Positions 56,267 to 64,000 of a stretch of 64,000 bases of DNA are shown piece by piece. How positions within the stretch are numbered: position 1 is the first letter of the stretch; the number at the start of each line of letters is the position of its first letter. The notes below the pieces were generated by a model, which did no database searches, was not told the DNA's origin, and was given only the letters and a program-made list of their open reading frames with translations. The position numbers and the translations under genes are program-made. Source of the stretch: Paenibacillus sonchi (GTDB taxonomy: Bacteria; Bacillota; Bacilli; Paenibacillales; Paenibacillaceae); NCBI RefSeq assembly GCF_016772475.1, contig NZ_CP068595.1:6758001-6822000 (forward strand), in the 5' to 3' direction.

Positions 56267-58328
56267 TTCCTTTCACCTCCCGATAAGCGGCCCTGATATT
56301 GCCCAGTTCATCGACATAAGCCTCCCAATGCGGAGGGAGAATGGTGGTGGAGTCCATTTCCTCGATGATGGCCGGACCTTGAATCTGACAGCCGGTTTCT
56401 ATCTCGTCCCTGTGGTAGACGTTAGTCAAATGTCTCACCGGCTCACCCTCAAACAGAACATTGCGCACTTCCGCCGGCTCAGGCGGCTTGGCACCGGGGA
56501 CCGCTTCCTTGACGGGCAGATCCGGCTTGTCAATTACGCCGATGGCGCTGACCCGGTAGTTGACCATCTGTATTTTTTTATTGTGATTGGAATAGCCGTA
56601 CAGTTTTTCGTGTTCGGCATGAAACGTTTGAATCATCTGTTCCAGAACATCCCCCGTTAATCCGGGGTCGATTGAAATCGGAATTTCATAGTTTTGCTTC
56701 TCGTACCTGCATTCGACCGTACACTTGAATTCGCGTTCCGTGTCCCCGACCTGCTCTTTGTCCAGGAATGCACTGCCGTCGCGGATCATGCGGGAGAATA
56801 TTTCCTGCAGGGCGGGTACATTGCTTGGATCGGCAATCAACATCCGGGAATGGCTGAGATCAAATTTGGTATCCGCCATAAGCAGGCCAAGCGAGCACAG
56901 CGTTCCGGGAGAAGGCGGGATCAGGACCCGGTGGATGCCCATTTTTTGCGCAACCTCACATGCATGCAGCGGTCCTGCGCCGCCAAAAGCCATCAGTGTG
57001 AATTCACGGGGATCATACCCCTTCTCTACGGACACGACCCGGATTGCCCGGATCATGTTGGAATTGACAACGGATACAATTCCTGCGGCTGCCTCATCGG
57101 GGCTTAATCCCGATTTCTGCGAGATATGGCGGGTGATGGCTTGTTCGGCAAGCGGAGCCTTGATCTCCATTCGGCCGCCCAGAATGCGGTAAGGGTTCAA
57201 TTTCCCCAGCACCACGTTCGCATCGGTAACCGTGGGAAGTTCACCTCCCCGTCCATAACAGGCCGGTCCCGGCAGCGCCCCTGCACTTTGCGGGCCTACC
57301 TTCAATGCGCCGCCTTCGTCAATCTGCCCAATTGAGCCACCCCCGGCGCCTACGGTTGCAATGTCGATCATCGGAATCCGGGCTGGATAACCTTCAATCA
57401 GCCGTTCATTGGAAATTTGGGCAACGCCGTTTTCGATCAGACTCACGTCAATGCTTGTTCCACCCATATCAAACGTAATAATCTTATCGATTCCACACTG
57501 TCCTGCGATGTAGTTCGCACCGATGACTCCTGCGCTTGGGCCGGATACCGCCGTTTTGACCGGACTTTCAATGGTTTCCGCAATCGAAATCACGGAGCCG
57601 TTGGATTGCGTAATATAAGGATCTGCCTCCACTCCCGCATCAGCCACCGATGTGCCGAATCTGTCAACGTACCTCTTCATTACAGGACCAAGATAGGTGT
57701 TCAGCACCGTTGTGCTCATCCGCGAATATTCCCGGAATTCAGGAACAAGCTGGGAGGACAGTGTGATATAGGCATCCGGGCATTCCCGTAAAATCAGTTC
57801 CCTGATCTTCAGCTCATGGGCCGGGTTAATGAACGAAAATAAAGTGCATACGGCGAACCCTTCCACACCTTGGGCGGCCAAAGCGCGGACAACCGCCGAA
57901 ATCTCTTCTTCATCAATGTCCGTCTCGACCGTGCCATCGTAGAGGATTCTTTCTTTCACTTCATAGATCAGTCCGGATTCGATCAGGCTCGGCGGCTTCT
58001 TTTTGAGAAGGTCGTATAAGGACGGCCTCTTTTGCCAGCCGATTTCCATTAAGTCTTTGAACCCCTTTGTCGTAATGAGTCCGATCCGGGCGCCCTTTTT
58101 CTCAATAAGCGCATTGGTCGCCACTGTAGTCCCATGGGCAAGATAACTTACGTCACCCGGAAGAATCGCATGCTCGCTTAAAATATGAATGACACCGTCG
58201 ACAATGGCTTTCGATGGATCTTCCGGGGTGGAGCTGTGCTTGAAATGGCTCAGCTTGCCCAGCTTTTTATCGAACAAAGAAAAATCGGTAAATGTTCCGC
58301 CGACATCCACGCCAATCATATAGCTCAT
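56259..58328 (-). CDS. hyuA: Hydantoinase/oxoprolinase A subunit
   Basis: 689 aa with an actin-like ATPase fold. The N-terminal phosphate loop is IGVDVGGTFTDFSLFD, a second is ITFDMGGTSIDVSLIENG, and VSGPSAGVIGANYIAG and AFGGAGPLHACEVAQKMGI complete the pattern. It phosphorylates the lactam oxygen so the ring can be hydrolysed by HyuB. I choose ATG 58328 (AGGTGA six bases before). It lies 19 bases after frlD. Bacterial HyuA proteins cleave 5-oxoproline, hydantoins or related rings; the substrate here is not determined by motifs. Confidence 0.9.
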   Translation of the reverse strand: MSYMIGVDVGGTFTDFSLFDKKLGKLSHFKHSSTPEDPSKAIVDGVIHILSEHAILPGDVSYLAHGTTVATNALIEKKGARIGLITTKGFKDLMEIGWQKRPSLYDLLKKKPPSLIESGLIYEVKERILYDGTVETDIDEEEISAVVRALAAQGVEGFAVCTLFSFINPAHELKIRELILRECPDAYITLSSQLVPEFREYSRMSTTVLNTYLGPVMKRYVDRFGTSVADAGVEADPYITQSNGSVISIAETIESPVKTAVSGPSAGVIGANYIAGQCGIDKIITFDMGGTSIDVSLIENGVAQISNERLIEGYPARIPMIDIATVGAGGGSIGQIDEGGALKVGPQSAGALPGPACYGRGGELPTVTDANVVLGKLNPYRILGGRMEIKAPLAEQAITRHISQKSGLSPDEAAAGIVSVVNSNMIRAIRVVSVEKGYDPREFTLMAFGGAGPLHACEVAQKMGIHRVLIPPSPGTLCSLGLLMADTKFDLSHSRMLIADPSNVPALQEIFSRMIRDGSAFLDKEQVGDTEREFKCTVECRYEKQNYEIPISIDPGLTGDVLEQMIQTFHAEHEKLYGYSNHNKKIQMVNYRVSAIGVIDKPDLPVKEAVPGAKPPEPAEVRNVLFEGEPVRHLTNVYHRDEIETGCQIQGPAIIEEMDSTTILPPHWEAYVDELGNIRAAYREVKGNE

Positions 58329-58347
58329 CAATGTTCACCTGGCCTTC

Positions 58348-59259
58348 TTAGGATGATTTGTTCGTCCGCGGCCGTTTCGGCAGCGGGTGCTGATATTTTT
58401 TGCCGTAGCCGAAGGCCCCTCGTTCCAGACAGCTTTGGGCCGCAAATGAAGCTGCGCTTGCGAGTGCCTGCCGGCAGGCTTCTTCCCGGTCATGTGTACT
58501 GGTATTCATCAGACCCTGATCTAGCTTGTTCTGACGCAAATAATCAACCAGAAACGCCGCCGCAAATGAATCGCCTGCCCCCAAAGTGTCAACCGGATCA
58601 ACATACTGTGAAGCTTGGAACAATGTTAGTTCTCCATCATAGAACCAAGCCCCCCGGCTCCCCAATGTTGCGACTACGCTGCGGCAGCCCAGCGCATGAA
58701 CTTTACGGCAGGTCTCCGCCGCCTCTTCATCCGTCATGTCACTGCTGCATGAGAGGAAACCGTAGTCCAGGTGAGGGGCGATTTGCTCCACATCCCTCCA
58801 ATTGCTCCAGCTTTTTGAGAAATCATAGGAGATGGCTACACCCAGCTTATGAACCTTGGACAGCTGCTCATTGAAATAGCTGTTATTGCTGGTATGGACA
58901 AGATCAAACTGCCTAATATACGCCTCTTCCTTGCTGTCAAGAATGATGGGCTTGTCCTTCAGCACCCCGCCCCGGTTGCTTCCCAGAAAAACCCGGTCCC
59001 CGTCTACCAGTTCCACCAGAGCATATCCATTTTCCCCTTGAACATGGCGGCAATGGCTGCGGTCAACTCCGACTTCATCCAGCGTACCGGCAATATGGCG
59101 GGCCACTGCATCATCGCCAAAGACTCCAATATAAGCCGATTCTGCCCCCAGCCGCTTGGCGTAGACGGAGAAGTTAAGGGCTTGTCCCCCGGGGAACATC
59201 TCATAGGAATCCAAATAGATATCGCCGACATTGTCTCCTATGCCAATCACTTTTACCAT
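58348..59259 (-). CDS. frlD: PfkB-family fructosamine 6-kinase (FrlD type)
   Basis: 303 aa. PfkB signatures: PGGQALNFSVYAKRLGAESA near the start and DTLGAGDSFAAAFLVDYL with the catalytic Asp. The middle AIGVFGDDAV-like GVFGDDAVARHI, ISYDFSKSWSNW and YGFLSCSSDMTDEEAAE resemble FrlD of E. coli and B. subtilis, which phosphorylate C6 of fructoselysine or other glycated amino acids. ATG 59259 has GAGGGG eight bases upstream; an ATG two codons earlier lies too near. It is the first gene of the 13.5-kb operon. Confidence 0.87.
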   Translation of the reverse strand: MVKVIGIGDNVGDIYLDSYEMFPGGQALNFSVYAKRLGAESAYIGVFGDDAVARHIAGTLDEVGVDRSHCRHVQGENGYALVELVDGDRVFLGSNRGGVLKDKPIILDSKEEAYIRQFDLVHTSNNSYFNEQLSKVHKLGVAISYDFSKSWSNWRDVEQIAPHLDYGFLSCSSDMTDEEAAETCRKVHALGCRSVVATLGSRGAWFYDGELTLFQASQYVDPVDTLGAGDSFAAAFLVDYLRQNKLDQGLMNTSTHDREEACRQALASAASFAAQSCLERGAFGYGKKYQHPLPKRPRTNKSS

Positions 59260-59300
59260 GCGCATAACCCCTCATATAAAAGTATACAAACTAATAATTG

Positions 59301-59356
59301 CTTATATAAACTTATATGTTTTTAAATAATCTATTACAAATTTTAAGCATTGTCAA
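59301..59356 (-). promoter_or_regulatory. Promoter and candidate GntR operator of the frl-hyu-opp operon
   Basis: On the minus strand TTGACA (59351-59356) and TAGATT (59328-59333) are spaced 17 bases. Just after the expected start point lies a direct repeat, ATATAAG at 59311-59317 and 59301-59307, spaced ten bases, which could bind the operon's GntR/UTRA regulator and block transcription. Confidence 0.5.
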
Positions 59357-59382
59357 TTCAAATGTTAGATTATATGGCATTG

Positions 59383-59396
59383 ATAAAGCGCTCTCA
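59383..59396 (-). promoter_or_regulatory. Possible CcpA cre-like site upstream of the frl promoter
   Basis: TGAGAGCGCTTTAT matches TGWAANCGNTNWCA with three mismatches around an intact GCGC core. It lies about 26 bases upstream of the -35. Weak evidence for catabolite control. Confidence 0.25.
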
Positions 59397-59529
59397 TTGA
59401 GATAAAATTTATTTTACAGCAGATTTTTCGGTTAAAATCAGCCAAAGGCCCTTTTCATGTAGTTTTCATGTAACTATAATGTTATGTTTTCAAGCTGCAC
59501 TTTTCATACGATTTGCCATGTTTCCGCAC

Positions 59530-59576
59530 AAAAAAGGATACCCCCGCCGCAAGCTGCGGCTGTGGATATCCTTCTT
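59530..59576 (-). terminator. Bidirectional-looking terminator after the TetR gene
   Basis: Stem AAGGATAT / GTATCCTT-type with an inner GCCGCAGCTTGCGGC, flanked by TTTTTTG on the minus strand. It lies 30 bases past the tetR stop and separates it from the frl operon promoter. Confidence 0.8.
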
Positions 59577-59605
59577 TCCATTCATTTACTATACAGTTAC
59601 CAAGT

Positions 59606-60184
59606 TCATTTGTATGAGGGGGTATGATAGTTGGCCAGCCCCCGGGAGATGCTCCCGTCCATAATCCGGGCTACCTTTGCCACGATCCGGGCCGGGTCAG
59701 AGTCCGCTCCTGCTTTTAGCCAATGGATCACCTGCCCGAGAATAGCCAATGTATAGAAATCAGCAATCTCCTGCTTGGCCTGCACGTCCGCCCGTTCCGG
59801 TTCCCGCGCATCCAGTTCTTCCACGACCTGAATCACTACCCCGTAGATCACCCCGTACAAAAAGCTCTCCAAGTGCTCCCGGCCCAGCGAATGGAAGGTA
59901 TTCAGGCAAATGGTTCTGTTGTTTTGCGTATAATAAAGTACGCTCAGGAACCCCTGCTTCCAGCCGGCGCAATTGCGGTACTGCTCAAGTCCCTCAACGA
60001 TTTCTGTCTGGTAGACCCAGCCAAGCAGTTCATAAATATCCTGGAAATGATTGTAGAAGGTATGCCGGGTCACCCCGCAATCATCCGTAAGCTGCTGAAT
60101 GGTGATCTTGTGGAGCGGTTTTGTGAGCATCAGCTTTTTGAGTGAGTGTGCTAAGGCGTTTTTCGTGACTTGTGAATAGGACAT
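59606..60184 (-). CDS. TetR/AcrR-family regulator, DhaS-like
   Basis: 192 aa. The N-terminal helix-turn-helix has TKNALAHSLKKLMLTKPLHKI, ITIQQLTDDCGVTRHTFYNHF and DIYELLGWVYQTE, typical of the TetR_C_8 / DhaS subgroup. The C-terminal ligand domain ends ADFYTLAILGQVIHWLKAG. DhaS-type proteins often act with a small ligand or a protein partner, but no dha genes are nearby. No target is obvious; the adjacent gap holds no clear palindrome. Function unknown. Confidence 0.85.
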   Translation of the reverse strand: MSYSQVTKNALAHSLKKLMLTKPLHKITIQQLTDDCGVTRHTFYNHFQDIYELLGWVYQTEIVEGLEQYRNCAGWKQGFLSVLYYTQNNRTICLNTFHSLGREHLESFLYGVIYGVVIQVVEELDAREPERADVQAKQEIADFYTLAILGQVIHWLKAGADSDPARIVAKVARIMDGSISRGLANYHTPSYK

Positions 60185-60220
60185 CGCTTGCTTCTGCCCC
60201 CTTGATGGATAAATGGATGA

Positions 60221-60400
60221 TTATACTATGTAAAAAGTTTACTTCTTATTCCAATATATGCGCAAGGGGTTAAATATTTCCACTCAAAGCACCGGAGGTC
60301 ATCCGCACACGCGCTGCACTGCTCGCAGGAGCAGGTACAGAGACTTCAGGCATTATGGGATGACAAGAGCCGGGGCTGGGTGGCAGTGTTCAAGCTGTGA
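60221..60400 (+). other. Possible gene remnant, open frame without a start
   Basis: A frame without start codon or ribosome binding site stays open for 60 codons and ends at TGA 60398-60400. The last part reads CSQEQVQRLQALWDDKSRG then WVAVFKL, which looks like a real protein C-terminus rather than random sequence. No upstream part is present. It may be the tail of a decayed gene. Otherwise the 318-base gap holds nothing I recognise. Confidence 0.3.
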
Positions 60401-60501
60401 ATAGAAGCACAAGAGTAGCGGACAGACATTCAAGTATGACCTTCAATGAATTCCAATGATATTCGGATGGCCTGCAGATATGTATTTCAGGGTATCTAAT
60501 T

Positions 60502-60711
60502 CTAATTCATCAAGAAGTCCAATATATTCATGCCGCTTGCCGTATTGGACTTGTATAATTCAGTATATCCGCATTCCCGGCAGCTGATGGTGATGAATTT
60601 TTTGTTCTGGACATCAAAAAGCTTGGCAAAGTTGCCGCCGGTTGCCTGAAACTGATCCACGGCATACTCTTTACATCCGCATTTACTGCAAATAAAATGT
60701 TTCTTAGCCAT
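60502..60711 (-). CDS. Small zinc-ribbon protein
   Basis: 69 aa. Two CxxC pairs, FICSKCGCKEY and ISCRECGYTELY, make a zinc-ribbon of the zinc_ribbon_13 / nucleic-acid-binding type. ATG 60711 is behind GGAGGAG. Homologues are common short single-gene proteins of Bacilli with no proven role. The gap after the upstream sigma-DUF1835 gene and its own ribosome site suggest an independent transcript. Confidence 0.8.
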   Translation of the reverse strand: MAKKHFICSKCGCKEYAVDQFQATGGNFAKLFDVQNKKFITISCRECGYTELYKSNTASGMNILDFLMN

Positions 60712-60942
60712 GGTACTCTCTCCTCCAAAAGGTTTCTCTGGTTCATCTTGAGTTACGTCTGTTACGTATTACATCGGTTAAACCGGGGCGGAAAATAAAC
60801 TTATCGCGTACATTGATGCTTAAGGCGCAGAGCTGTACTTGGATTCGCCCTCGGGTCTAGGCCGATTTTCATTGACCCGCTGATAAGGTATCCCCATCAT
60901 ACCACCCATAATTTTCCTTAACCAGCGAACCGGACTATTAAG
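60712..60942. other. Intergenic gap without recognised genes
   Basis: The stretch between the zinc-ribbon start and the next terminator has no convincing open frame, RNA or repeat. The upstream part probably carries the zinc-ribbon promoter. Confidence 0.4.
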
Positions 60943-60944
60943 TA

Positions 60945-60985
60945 AAAAAGACCCACTTGCAGATGCAAGAAGGGCAGGGCATATA
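60945..60985 (-). terminator. Terminator after the sigma-DUF1835 gene
   Basis: Minus-strand CCC-TT-CTTGCA / TGCAAG-T-GGG with a two-base loop, then TCTTTTTTAC. It lies about 160 bases past the stop of the sigma-DUF1835 gene. Confidence 0.6.
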
Positions 60986-61142
60986 TTTATTTTATTCCGA
61001 AATGTAACGGGAGTTCATTTATTTGTATCCGGACATATTAAATGACTCTGGCAGATCAGAATAATAATTATACGTCAAAAATCGTATTTTGTTATGGTAA
61101 GCAGCAAAAAACAATTTCCAATATTATCTCGGCAGCCGGTAT

Positions 61143-62729
61143 TTACTGTGTATTTAGCTGGCGGACCAGTTGTTCAGCCTCCGTATCCCACCGCCACGGC
61201 ACCTCACGCCCTTGCATGTGCAGGCCTCCATACCACTCGTCTATTCCTTGGACCAGGACGCGGTCCGCCGCCCCTTCCTGGATCTGCTGCCCCAGCGCTG
61301 TCGCCGCCACCCTGCGGTTCAGGAACTCCGGAATCTGCCGGAAATCCGTGTAACCCTCAGCACCTTCGATGTGCAGCAGAGGATGCTCCCCTGCCGTAAG
61401 CGCACGCAGAAACTTCCAATATTCGAGATCCCCCATACCGAGCACATGCAGCGTGTCAGACACCTGACGGAATAATTCCAGCGGCGTTTGTGCCCCGGAT
61501 GCAATAGCATCAAATGTGGTCTGCTCCACAATCCCAAGGCCATTATGCACCGAAGGCAGACGCATGAGATGCGTCCGGAAGGCTTCACAGGCAAAAGGCA
61601 GGCCGGATGCTGCGAGTTCTGCATTCTTTTGATCCAGCAAATCAGCCATCCGGGTGGGATCAGGAGAAGCATATGCCTGCCACAGCTCACTTCCCAGCTC
61701 TATTTCCGGCCGCCCAATCGTCCGCCAGGTCCCGGATAACGTTCCAAGCTGGGCCGGAGTAAGCTGCCCCAGACCATGGAACCGTTCAATTCCCGGAAAC
61801 TCCCCGATGCACAGCAGACTGAGCTTGGTCCGGCCCAGCTTCTGTCCCTTGAACCAATGGAGCAGATAGGCAAGCATACTCTGGTCGAACAGGTCATGCT
61901 CAAACCATAGTACGACTTCATCGTATTGGGCATATTCACGAAGTTTCCGCTCTTGCTCCTCACAGCCTGTCATATACTCACCAGCCGGAATCCCGAGAGT
62001 TGCTTCCAGCACCCGGGCGCGTTCGGCCCGTTCCCGGGACCCCGCAAGGTCTGCAAATACCGGTCCGGAAGAGTATATCTCCCTCCACACCAGTACCTCT
62101 CCTTGAACAATGCCATGCTTCAGCATGTTGCCCACAACATCTCCGTTCACAATATGCAGCATTTTTCCGCCTCCTTCATACAAAAGATTGAACACGGATG
62201 CCAGGTCGGCTACCGGGAGTGTGCCCTTCAGCTTTTGGCGGGCATCGTGAAGCCGCTTCTTGAGTGTCTGCACCGGAGTTCCCAGATATCCGGAAATCTC
62301 CTGAAGCGAATAGCCGTAGAAATAAAACAGCTGCACCGGAACTCTAAGCTTGGCGGATAACGCCGCCACTGAGCTTTGCAGCACCTCCTCTGCTTCCTTC
62401 CGTTCCAGGATATCCGCTGCACCCGGCTCATTCTGCAAGCCTTGCAGAGCTTCGTCCAGAGGGAGCAGGGTATGGCGCTTGCGCCGCAGGGTCCGCTGGC
62501 ATTGCCTCACCACAATCGTCCTGAACCAGCCCGGAAACGCGGCCGGCTCGCTCAGCTTTTGCAGATTCAGATAGGCTTCAAGAAACGCCTCCTGAACCGC
62601 ATCCTCCGCCAGATGGACATCCTTCAGCATGTCGTACGACACCGCATACGCCATCCCCCGGCAATGCGCCATCAGCTGCGCGAACGCCTCTGCATCCCCC
62701 TGCCTCGCCTTCTCCACCCACTGCCGCAT
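61143..62729 (-). CDS. ECF-type sigma factor fused to DUF1835/DUF3658
   Basis: 528 aa in one uninterrupted frame. Residues 1-90 are sigma region 2 (AFAQLMAHCRGMAYAVSYDM, HLAEDAVQEAFLEAYLNLQ, FPGWFRTIVVRQC). Residues about 120-175 are region 4 (LRVPVQLFYFYGYSLQEISG, LGTPVQTLKKRLHDARQKL). From about 188 a DUF1835 domain begins MLHIVNGDVVGNMLKHGI and SGPVFADL; the C-terminus GIDEWYGGLHMQGREVPWRWD is DUF3658-like. DUF1835 proteins are otherwise separate and of unknown function, sometimes next to sigma genes. No anti-sigma gene is adjacent. The fused domain may regulate the sigma part; that is inference. Confidence 0.85.
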   Translation of the reverse strand: MRQWVEKARQGDAEAFAQLMAHCRGMAYAVSYDMLKDVHLAEDAVQEAFLEAYLNLQKLSEPAAFPGWFRTIVVRQCQRTLRRKRHTLLPLDEALQGLQNEPGAADILERKEAEEVLQSSVAALSAKLRVPVQLFYFYGYSLQEISGYLGTPVQTLKKRLHDARQKLKGTLPVADLASVFNLLYEGGGKMLHIVNGDVVGNMLKHGIVQGEVLVWREIYSSGPVFADLAGSRERAERARVLEATLGIPAGEYMTGCEEQERKLREYAQYDEVVLWFEHDLFDQSMLAYLLHWFKGQKLGRTKLSLLCIGEFPGIERFHGLGQLTPAQLGTLSGTWRTIGRPEIELGSELWQAYASPDPTRMADLLDQKNAELAASGLPFACEAFRTHLMRLPSVHNGLGIVEQTTFDAIASGAQTPLELFRQVSDTLHVLGMGDLEYWKFLRALTAGEHPLLHIEGAEGYTDFRQIPEFLNRRVAATALGQQIQEGAADRVLVQGIDEWYGGLHMQGREVPWRWDTEAEQLVRQLNTQ

Positions 62730-62809
62730 ACGCTCGCCTGCCTCTTTTCTCTCATGTTCTTAACCTATAAGTGCCATAATGAGGGGGAAAGGTTACTGTT
62801 ACATTTCAC

Positions 62810-63358
62810 TTATTTACTAAACAACTCAAGTCTATCTAACGGAAGAAATTGTAACGAAGACTCATCCACAGCACCGAACGTAATAAAGTTATCACGAGCC
62901 TGAGCAAGAGTCATGTGGTTGGGTGAACTATAGTGGCTTGGGTCTCTACTTCCATCATCTTCCCAAAAGCATACTGGGCAAATATCGTATTCCCCCTTAG
63001 TTGCAAGTGTCTTAAATTCACAACACGGACAGCTATAAAGTTCTTCCGGCAAACCTTCAACCTCCTGATTAGAATCCAGGATTGCTGACACTCTTTTCGA
63101 TAAATACTCGTTTCTGACCCCAAGATACTTTTTACTTAGAGCCACATGTAGCAATGCACTGTAAACTTCATCCATTACATCATTCTGAGGTTCATCAAAT
63201 TGAAGTATCTCCGATTGCAATGTTTCCGGCAGCTTATCAAATTCGGGATCGTCTTGATCTATCCCCCACCAATCCATTAAGATTTCTTCACGTTCTTCCT
63301 TAGATAAATCTTCAATCGTTGATCGTAAAATAAGAGCTATTGCTTCATCTCTATTCAT
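62810..63358 (-). CDS. CPCC-family cysteine-rich protein
   Basis: 182 aa. A helical N-terminal domain (IALILRSTIEDLSKEEREEI) leads to the CPCC domain: YSCPCCEFKTLATKGEYDIC, PVCFWEDDGSRDP and SSPNHMTLAQARDNFITFGA, with the four cysteines likely binding metal. Function unknown. ATG 63358 follows GAGGTG by seven bases; a GTG three codons earlier overlaps the site. Base composition here is clearly more AT-rich than the rest of the window, which may mean recent gain. Confidence 0.78.
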   Translation of the reverse strand: MNRDEAIALILRSTIEDLSKEEREEILMDWWGIDQDDPEFDKLPETLQSEILQFDEPQNDVMDEVYSALLHVALSKKYLGVRNEYLSKRVSAILDSNQEVEGLPEELYSCPCCEFKTLATKGEYDICPVCFWEDDGSRDPSHYSSPNHMTLAQARDNFITFGAVDESSLQFLPLDRLELFSK

Positions 63359-63497
63359 ATTTTCCACCTCAATTATTATCCGCCACCGGGTGACATTGTA
63401 AGATCAATTGCAGCTTGGAAAGGATGGTCATCGCAAAAAAGCCGGTTCTCCCGCACTCAAAGCCTATACCCGCGAGTACAGTGAATCAATTTATCCA

Positions 63498-64000
63498 TCA
63501 TTGTTCATTCCTCATCTCATAGATTTTTTGCAGGGTATGAATGTGCAGCGTTTTTTCATCATCCGTTTCTTGGAGTTTGTCTCCAGACCCTGCGTTCATA
63601 TACCACTCTACAAGCCTGTACCCGAACATAAGTAAAATCATCTCATAAACGCAGTTATCCGTTATGTGTGAAATATCCGCAGATTCCGAAAAACCCTTGT
63701 AATACGCCGGGATACATCTGCGGTAGTATTCAACCATGTGTTCAATATCGGCTTCATCCGCGATAAGACTTGCCATATCTTCACCTAAATAGCCCCACCC
63801 GGCGGTATCCCAGTCGATGAGTATGGTTTTACCGTCTGAATAGAATAGGTTTGCTACCCAAAAATTCCTGTGGCACAGCACGATGGGCAGCTTTTCAATA
63901 CGGTTGAATATTTCGTCTGCGCTTTCATCAATGTCGATGAGCATTTTACATAAGTGTTTCGGGATTTTGCAATCGTCTGAGTGTATATAATCGTACACTC
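63498..64000 (-). CDS. Aminoglycoside phosphotransferase-like kinase (5' part missing at window edge)
   Basis: The C-terminal 167 residues of an APH/choline-kinase-fold protein. The catalytic loop is LCHRNFWVANLFYSDG and the metal motif is ILIDWDTAGWGYLGEDMASL. In active relatives the loop is HxDxxxxN; here the Asp is Asn (H-R-N), so the enzyme may lack activity, unless this base is wrong. The N-lobe lies outside the window. It shares the AT-rich composition of the CPCC gene next to it. Phosphotransferases of this broad family act on antibiotics or small metabolites; substrate unknown. Confidence 0.8.
   Translation of the reverse strand, partial: VYDYIHSDDCKIPKHLCKMLIDIDESADEIFNRIEKLPIVLCHRNFWVANLFYSDGKTILIDWDTAGWGYLGEDMASLIADEADIEHMVEYYRRCIPAYYKGFSESADISHITDNCVYEMILLMFGYRLVEWYMNAGSGDKLQETDDEKTLHIHTLQKIYEMRNEQ

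Overview
The window looks like chromosome from an endospore-forming Bacillota, most likely Paenibacillus. The evidence is moderate GC with strong AGGAGG-type ribosome binding sites, sporulation and germination genes (spmA, spmB, dacB, gerW/ytfJ, spoVAA, spoVAB, a spoVAF-type gene, a gerA-type receptor operon), and a lysA-ppiB order that follows the spoVA genes as in Bacillus. No rRNA, tRNA, CRISPR array, IS element or prophage was recognised.

Layout. 1-1.9 kb: start of an amidase, then a secreted erythromycin-esterase-like gene. 1.9-8.6 kb: sporulation/chromosome-segregation block (spmB, spmA, dacB, gerW, a DUF2953 gene, scpB, scpA), interrupted by an opposite-strand gene resembling eukaryotic-type EndoU endoribonucleases. 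8.7-12.7 kb: riboflavin operon ribD-ribE-ribBA-ribH under an FMN riboswitch. 12.8-16.0 kb: mscL, then an XRE-TPR regulator divergent from an MFS exporter with a palindrome pair around the promoter. 16.5-20.0 kb: a large LPXTG surface adhesin. 20.3-29.0 kb: a YwaF-like membrane gene, ppiB, lysA, spoVA genes and a UbiB-like kinase. 29.7-31.0 kb: an EamA transporter under a second FMN riboswitch, a likely riboflavin importer. 31.2-36.7 kb: substrate-binding protein, carboxylesterase, AI-2E permease, acetyltransferase, ferredoxin-like protein. 37-41 kb: a gerA-type operon in A-C-B order with a small two-helix gene facing it. 41.2-44.5 kb: Fur-box-controlled FecCD permeases plus a ferredoxin-NADP-reductase-like flavoprotein. 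44.6-45.6 kb: an Erm methyltransferase with a leader peptide and attenuator. 45.7-59.4 kb: a 13.5-kb one-direction operon. 59.6-64 kb: TetR regulator, zinc ribbon, a sigma factor-DUF1835 fusion, a CPCC protein and a truncated phosphotransferase.

The most interesting system is the 45.7-59.4 kb operon. It joins fructosamine catabolism (frlD kinase, frlB deglycase, GntR/UTRA regulator) to a two-subunit hydantoinase/5-oxoprolinase (hyuA, hyuB), a complete Opp-type peptide importer and an M20 hydrolase whose canonical metal ligands are partly replaced. I infer import and breakdown of glycated peptides or glycated pyroglutamate-type compounds. The second is the erm gene: a 10-residue leader ending R-I-R, followed by RNA segments that can form either a Shine-Dalgarno-sequestering hairpin or an alternative pairing that frees it.

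Caution: about thirteen single-base frameshifts, mostly one base missing in a short homopolymer, break otherwise intact genes including ribD, dacB and gerAC. They are best read as sequencing or assembly errors. Affected genes are given here as single repaired features.
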